Of a stretch of 45,777 nucleotides of DNA, positions 42,733-45,777 are shown piece by piece. Source of the DNA: Agreia sp. PsM10. Lineage in GTDB: Bacteria > Actinomycetota > Actinomycetes > Actinomycetales > Microbacteriaceae. Within the stretch, counting starts at the first letter, position 1. Every line of letters begins with the position of its first letter. The position numbers and the translations under genes are program-made. Where the stretch lies: positions 1 through 45,777 of the forward strand of contig NZ_JARUXC010000021.1 in NCBI RefSeq assembly GCF_030433855.1. Direction: 5' to 3'. The notes under the pieces are model-generated. The model saw only the letters and a program-made list of their open reading frames with translations, ran no database searches and was not told the DNA's origin.

Positions 42733-44457
42733 TCAGTCCACGTCGACGAGCGGAACCTCGACGATGCTCAGCGGCCCCTCCGGGCTCGTGAGCACACGGT
42801 CGAGCTCGGCGCGCGTCGTGGCCCGCGTGTAGCTCCAGCCGTAGGCGGCGGCGAGCTGCTCGACCGAGACCGACTGCGGGGTGCGCATGACCCGGGCGAA
42901 GGCATCCGGATCCGCCGAGAACGCGACCTCGAGCGAATCGAAGATCGTGCCGCCGCCGTCGTTGCCCACGATGAGCTGAACCCGAGGGCGGGTCTCGCCG
43001 TCGCCGATCAACAGCCCGCCCACGTCGTGCAGCAGGGTGAGGTCTCCGAGCAGAACGCGCGTGATGCCGCCCTTCGCATCGGACTGGCTGGCCAGGGCCA
43101 CGCCGATCGCGGTCGAGATCGTGCCGTCGATTCCGGCGAGGCCGCGGTTGGCGTGCACCGTGATCTTCTTGCCCGGAACGACCTTGTCGGCCTCGCGGAT
43201 GAGACGGGATGCACCGAGCACCAGCCGGTCGTGCGGCCACGTGGCGCGCCACACCGACAGCGCGAGGATCGGCCGCGAGATCGACGCGCGCGCGGCCGCG
43301 AGCTCGGCCTTGGCGTACTCGCGCCGACGCTTCAGGTCGCCAGAGCGCGGAGCCTCGACGTCGGGCGCGGGCAGCTCGGGATCGTCGAGTTCGAGCTGGG
43401 CGCGGCTCGCGACGACCCAGCGCCCGAGCCAGGCACGGGCATCCGGTTCGCGGCTCGCGGCGACGGCCTCGGGGCCGACCTCGACGCGGTCGACCAGCAT
43501 CCGGCCCTCGTGACCCGGCGTGATGCGCTCGCCCCCGGATGCCACGACGACGATCTGCACGTCTGCTCGCGCGAGCAGCGCGGGCACCTCGCGGCTGAGC
43601 GTCGGATGGCCGAAAACGATCACGCGCTCGACGTGCCGGGCCAGTTCGCCCCCGAGCAGGGCGCGGTACGCCACGATGAGGTTCGGCCCGAATCGGGCGC
43701 CGCTCGAGACCTCGGCGATCAGCGGCCAGCCGCCCGCGTGGGCCAGCTCCTCGGCATCGGCGCCCGCACCGTCGCCGGCGACGACGACGGTGCGCAGTCC
43801 GGGTTCGAGCAGGTGGGCGGGCAGTGGATGCGACGGGGCCGGGACGTCGAGGTGCGGTACGGCGATCTCGGGGACGTCTCCTGACAGGGGCTCTCGGAAC
43901 TGGAGGTTGAGGTGCACGGGGCCGGGCATGCCGTCCGTGCCCGCGACACCGAGCGACGCATCCGCCGCCTGCGCCGCCAGCTCTGCGGCGTCTGGGCTCA
44001 GACCGAGCACCTCGTCGACCGGCTCGTCTGCCGGGCTCGACGGAGCATCCACATCGACCTCGAGCCGCACGAACGCGCCGAAGATGCCGGGCTGCCAGGT
44101 GGTCTGGTTCGCGCCGGTGCCGCGCAGCTCGGCGGGGCGGTCGGCGGAGAGCACGATGAGGGGAACACCACTGTGGTGCGCCTCCATCACAGCGGGGAGA
44201 AGGTTGCCCACAGCGGTGCCCGAGGTGGTCACGACGGCCACGGGCAGGCCGGTCTCGCGCGCGATTCCGAGCGCGGTGAAGGCCGCGGATCGCTCGTCGA
44301 GGCGCACGGTCAGATTCAGGATGCCGCGACGATCGAGCTCAGCGGCTGCCAGGGCGAGAGCCTGCGAGCGCGAGCCGGGGGTGAGTACGACGTGGCCAAG
44401 CCCTCGTGCCACCAGGTGCGTGAGGAGGGCGACGGAGAAGTCCGTTGCCGGACTCAC
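42733..44457 (-). CDS. menD: 2-succinyl-5-enolpyruvyl-6-hydroxy-3-cyclohexene-1-carboxylate synthase
   Basis: A 574-residue ThDP-dependent enzyme, second step of menaquinone synthesis from isochorismate. The N-terminal domain shows VLTPGSRSQALALA, RLDERSAAFTALG and TSGTAVGNLLPAVMEAHHSGVPLIVLSADRP, all diagnostic of MenD. The ThDP-binding region is present (GDLTLLHDVGG, VGNDGGGTIFDSLE). The GTG shares its first base with the last base of the TAG stop of the upstream PLDc_N gene, so translation is coupled. It works with MenF and MenG encoded earlier in the window. Confidence 0.96.
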   Translation of the reverse strand: MSPATDFSVALLTHLVARGLGHVVLTPGSRSQALALAAAELDRRGILNLTVRLDERSAAFTALGIARETGLPVAVVTTSGTAVGNLLPAVMEAHHSGVPLIVLSADRPAELRGTGANQTTWQPGIFGAFVRLEVDVDAPSSPADEPVDEVLGLSPDAAELAAQAADASLGVAGTDGMPGPVHLNLQFREPLSGDVPEIAVPHLDVPAPSHPLPAHLLEPGLRTVVVAGDGAGADAEELAHAGGWPLIAEVSSGARFGPNLIVAYRALLGGELARHVERVIVFGHPTLSREVPALLARADVQIVVVASGGERITPGHEGRMLVDRVEVGPEAVAASREPDARAWLGRWVVASRAQLELDDPELPAPDVEAPRSGDLKRRREYAKAELAAARASISRPILALSVWRATWPHDRLVLGASRLIREADKVVPGKKITVHANRGLAGIDGTISTAIGVALASQSDAKGGITRVLLGDLTLLHDVGGLLIGDGETRPRVQLIVGNDGGGTIFDSLEVAFSADPDAFARVMRTPQSVSVEQLAAAYGWSYTRATTRAELDRVLTSPEGPLSIVEVPLVDVD

Positions 44458-44852
44458 TATGCCGGGCCGGGCTTTCCGCCGCGGCCTGACTTCGGGTCGT
44501 CGGACGGCTTGTCGCCCGCCTGCTCGGCCAGTCGCTTCTCGAGGTCACGGATCTGCTCGTCGGTGCGAGCCTCCGCCTCGGGGTCGCGCGGCGTGGTGTA
44601 GCCCAGCTTGCCCAGGAAGTCGGGGTCGTCGTCGGGCCCGACGGTGCGGTAGACGGCTGCGTTCTGCTCGCGCCCGCGACCGATCACGAACCAGAGGACC
44701 CCACCGATGATCGGGATCACGATGATGACGAGCAGCCAGGCCCATTTGGGAAGACCGCGGATAAGACGGACAGGACGAAGGGCGGCGTCGACGATCGAGT
44801 AGATCATGAACGTCACGGCGACGATACCGAGGACGAACAGCAAGCGGGCCAT
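44457..44852 (-). CDS. PLDc N-terminal domain membrane protein
   Basis: A 131-residue protein with two membrane spans (about 3-22 and 38-60; LPKWAWLLVIIVIPIIGGVLWFVIGRG) typical of the PLDc_N domain, then a charged cytoplasmic tail containing DPDFLGKLGYTTPRD. The ATG lies six bases after TATCAT (44859-44864, reverse strand), so leaderless. Placement upstream of menD is common in Microbacteriaceae, but its function is unknown. Confidence 0.88.
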   Translation of the reverse strand: MARLLFVLGIVAVTFMIYSIVDAALRPVRLIRGLPKWAWLLVIIVIPIIGGVLWFVIGRGREQNAAVYRTVGPDDDPDFLGKLGYTTPRDPEAEARTDEQIRDLEKRLAEQAGDKPSDDPKSGRGGKPGPA

Positions 44853-44858
44853 GCACCC

Positions 44859-44918
44859 ATGATAGGCGCGCTAACCGTACGTTTGCCCGGGGGTTGCCTG
44901 CTGTGCAGCGCTTACACT
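44859..44918. promoter_or_regulatory. Divergent leaderless promoters of PLDc_N/menD and DUF4229 genes
   Basis: TATCAT on the reverse strand (44859-44864) and TACACT on the forward strand (44913-44918) end six and seven bases before their start codons (44852 and 44926). The 73 bases between the starts hold both promoters. Confidence 0.65.
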
Positions 44919-44925
44919 GAATGCC

Positions 44926-45225
44926 GTGAATCCTCGTCGAACCTGGCTGCTCTTCTCGCTCATCCGAATCGGGCTGTTTGCCGTCGTGCTCGCGATTCTC
45001 CTGCTGCTTCTGACCCCGGGCGGGGTGCCCGCATGGATCTCGGCGCTCCTCGCGGCGATCATCGCGTTCTGCCTCTCGTTCATCTTCCTTCGCAGGCAGC
45101 GCGAGGAGGCGGCGAAGAGCCTCTACGAGGCGAGGGCCAGCACGAAGCGCTCGCAGTCGACGGCGTCGGGCGACGACGAAGACAGCGAAGACGCGGCCGT
45201 CGACGGCTCCACGACCGCGAAGTAG
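44926..45225 (+). CDS. DUF4229 family membrane protein
   Basis: A 99-residue protein with two hydrophobic spans (about 8-30 and 35-55) separated by a short GGVPAW turn, followed by a basic then acidic tail rich in Ser, Glu and Asp. This matches the actinobacterial DUF4229 family, often next to menaquinone genes. The role is unknown. Confidence 0.88.
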   Translation: MNPRRTWLLFSLIRIGLFAVVLAILLLLLTPGGVPAWISALLAAIIAFCLSFIFLRRQREEAAKSLYEARASTKRSQSTASGDDEDSEDAAVDGSTTAK

Positions 45226-45237
45226 CCGCGCGCGCTC

Positions 45238-45654
45238 CTACTTCGTCTGGCGCTTGAGGGCCTTCTCGAGGTCGCTCGCGGCGCCCTTCCAACGGCCGAG
45301 CATCATCTTGCGCTCGTCGCGACTGGTGAGCTTCTGCTGATGGAATGAGATGAACGTGGCCCCGTCGGCCTCTTTGAGGCTCAGCTGCAGGGTGGAATCG
45401 TGGTTCCACTCACCCGGCCGCCAGCTCACCCGCAGGTCGACTCCCGGCTGCACGCTGAGCACGCGACCCGTGATGTCGTCGTCGGTCTCGTAGGCCGCGC
45501 CCTTCACGAGCGGAAGCTTCGACGTCCTGCCCAGCCACAGCGGCAGACCCTCGCCCATCAGAAAAGCCCAGACGGCCTTGCGGCTGCCGGGAACCGTCTG
45601 CTTGACGCCGACATCCCAGCCGGCGGATGTGTTCGGTCCCCTGAAGTCAGCCAT
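45238..45654 (-). CDS. SRPBCC/AHSA1 domain protein
   Basis: A 138-residue START-like protein (VKQTVPGSRKAVWAFLMGEGLPLWLG, VSWRPGEWNHDSTLQLSLKEADGATFISFHQQKL, GRWKGAASDLEKAL) with the helix-grip fold that binds small hydrophobic ligands or activates Hsp90-type ATPases. The ATG lies six bases after TAGAGT (45661-45666, reverse strand), giving a leaderless start. It is convergent with the DUF4229 gene; their stops are 12 bases apart. Confidence 0.88.
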   Translation of the reverse strand: MADFRGPNTSAGWDVGVKQTVPGSRKAVWAFLMGEGLPLWLGRTSKLPLVKGAAYETDDDITGRVLSVQPGVDLRVSWRPGEWNHDSTLQLSLKEADGATFISFHQQKLTSRDERKMMLGRWKGAASDLEKALKRQTK

Positions 45655-45700
45655 CCCTCGACTCTAGGCGCTGCGGGGCCTCCCCTGCGCCGCCCACGGT

Positions 45701-45777
45701 TGCGCCGGATGGTCCTATGGATGTCAAGTGGTGATGTGGGGTGTTCGGAGGTCGGTGGTGAGGTCGTGGAAGATGCG
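45701..45777. mobile_element. End of an insertion sequence (right window edge)
   Basis: Exact inverted copy of 1-77. Both copies therefore face the window with the same IS end. Confidence 0.7.
45724..45777 (-). CDS. Probable transposase, C-terminal fragment (cut by window edge)
   Basis: Same 17-residue C-terminus as at 1-54, on the opposite strand, ending with TGA at 45726-45724. The family cannot be named from this part. Confidence 0.5.
   Translation of the reverse strand, partial: RIFHDLTTDLRTPHITT

Noticed and set aside
1-45777. Composite transposon made of the whole window between inverted IS ends
   Set aside because: The content is mostly core metabolism, and the repeat length of 77 is typical of an assembly overlap. 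No transposon-like cargo logic is visible.

Overview
The window comes from a high-GC actinobacterium, most probably a member of the Microbacteriaceae. The signs are strong G/C preference in third codon positions, many GTG starts, a split menaquinone locus (menG, polyprenyl synthase, fprA, menF, menD, then PLDc_N and DUF4229 membrane proteins), DtxR/IdeR-type iron boxes and a LAxTG-type sorting signal. No gene proves the genus. The two ends are exact 77-bp inverted copies of each other and look like one end of the same insertion sequence, so the window is probably a whole assembly contig that stops at IS copies on both sides.

Layout. 1-2920: IS end, paired REP-like palindromes, an M23 peptidase and an inositol monophosphatase. 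3136-12147: chorismate mutase, then a galactoside-use cluster made of a LacI regulator, a GH42 beta-galactosidase, a sugar-binding lipoprotein, two permeases and a second GH42 enzyme. The importer has no ATPase gene here and must borrow one. 12248-14740: a GntR/FCD repressor divergent from a leuA-type 2-isopropylmalate synthase, with a perfect 9+9-bp palindrome between their start sites. 14850-17820: alpha/beta hydrolase, tRNA-Tyr(GTA), lytic transglycosylase-like lipoprotein, a YajQ protein and a NUDIX hydrolase.

17900-21867: an iron-siderophore importer (binding protein, ATPase, two permeases) with two iron boxes. 21935-30889: a berberine-bridge type FAD oxidoreductase and a 2527-residue sortase-anchored repeat protein. 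31160-35974: an L,D-transpeptidase and the menG/polyprenyl synthase/fprA operon. 36044-39321: a VOC protein, a WYL regulator, menF and a small membrane protein whose start region carries a REP palindrome. 39325-40890: PPK2 and a DHFR-like protein. 40935-42571: an AT-richer island with a DUF4411 PIN protein coupled to an XRE/ImmA-type metalloprotease, probably a toxin-antitoxin pair. 42733-45654: menD, PLDc_N, DUF4229 and SRPBCC proteins.

A recurring feature is a TANNNT-type -10 hexamer ending exactly 6-7 bases before the start codon, seen at about fourteen genes. It points to widespread leaderless transcripts and was used to choose many starts. The items most worth a second look are the GntR/leuA palindrome, the giant surface protein with its upstream palindrome and tandem repeat, the iron box lying over a leaderless start, and the toxin-antitoxin-like island inside the menaquinone locus.
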